Translations under genes and position numbers: made by a program
Notes under the pieces: model-generated
Seen by the model: the letters and a program-made list of their open reading frames with translations, nothing else
Database searches by the model: none
Told to the model about the DNA's origin: nothing
Shown here: positions 5,053 to 5,185 of the stretch, in pieces
How the letters are laid out: every line of letters begins with the position of its first letter
How positions within the stretch are numbered: the first letter of the stretch is position 1
Source of the DNA: Hadesarchaea archaeon
GTDB lineage: Archaea > Hadarchaeota > Hadarchaeia > Hadarchaeales > Hadarchaeaceae
NCBI GenBank assembly: GCA_030615805.1
Contig: JAUWYN010000053.1
Coordinates: forward strand, 1-5,185
Reading direction: 5' to 3'
Length of the DNA: 5,185 nucleotides

Positions 5053-5185
5053 GATTTTGATTTCCCGACCAAGCCGAAGTGCGCGAGCATCGCCTCGAGC
5101 TGAATCCGCTCGCTCGCCCCCTCCCGGAGCCTGAAATCGAACTCGCCCACCCGGTCGATGAGCTCGATCTTCGCGCGCTCGGGCA
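5049..5185 (-). CDS. C-terminal end of a convergent unidentified protein (partial)
   Basis: On the minus strand a frame stays open from the window edge for 44 codons to a TAA at 5049-5051. It begins PERAKIELIDRVGEFDFRL, continues REGASERIQLEAMLAHFGLV and ends GKSKS. Codon use is GC-rich with strong G/C at third positions, like topA, which supports real coding. I do not recognise the family from this short end: an amphipathic IQLEAMLAHFGLV helix followed by a basic tail is all that can be said. Its last 4 nt overlap the 3' end of topA, so the two genes converge without an intergenic spacer. The start lies outside the window. Confidence 0.7.
   Translation of the reverse strand, partial: PERAKIELIDRVGEFDFRLREGASERIQLEAMLAHFGLVGKSKS

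Overview
The window looks like chromosomal DNA of an archaeon, probably from the TACK group (Nitrososphaeria, Caldarchaeales or Bathyarchaeia-like). The reasons are a eukaryote-type topoisomerase IB, which within archaea is known mainly from those lineages; an archaeal-type topoisomerase IA with a CDYDxEG Toprim motif and two C-terminal zinc ribbons; archaeal TATA-like boxes; and ATGA-coupled short genes with Shine-Dalgarno sites. The lineage is an inference, since there is no rRNA or other marker here.

Layout. Positions 2-706 (+) hold the C-terminal half of a topoisomerase IB gene cut by the window edge. Positions 707-868 are a short intergenic stretch that passes abruptly from GC-rich to AT-rich near position 800; it carries a perfect small hairpin, a TATA-like box and a Shine-Dalgarno site. 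Positions 869-2671 (+) hold a tight four-gene cassette (144, 78, 136 and 241 aa). Its junctions are a 2-nt gap and two ATGA overlaps. It is clearly richer in AT than both flanks: sampled lines gave roughly 44% GC in gene 1, about 30% in gene 3 and 37% in gene 4, against about 60% in the topoisomerase gene. Three of the four products, and the N-terminus of the fourth, look like winged-helix or helix-turn-helix proteins. The last one adds a C-terminal helical domain resembling DUF4145/HEPN-like domains. Positions 2672-2949 have no intact gene. They hold a T-rich probable terminator, a decayed minus-strand fragment that reads like the C-terminus of an N6-adenine DNA methylase/type II restriction-modification protein once two one-base homopolymer slips are repaired, and a promoter for the next gene. 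Positions 2950-5052 (+) are a complete type IA topoisomerase (700 aa). Positions 5049-5185 (-) are the 3' end of a convergent gene of unknown identity whose stop codon overlaps that of topA.

Interpretation. Two mechanistically different DNA-relaxing enzymes (IB and IA) lie on the same strand. The interval between them appears to be an accessory site now holding a compositionally foreign HTH/DUF4145-like cassette and the remnant of an apparent restriction-modification gene. The best candidate for something undescribed is the four-gene cassette. Its context (AT-rich, mobile-looking, beside a dead R-M fragment) fits a defence or selfish-element regulatory module, but no catalytic motif that would fix its function is visible.
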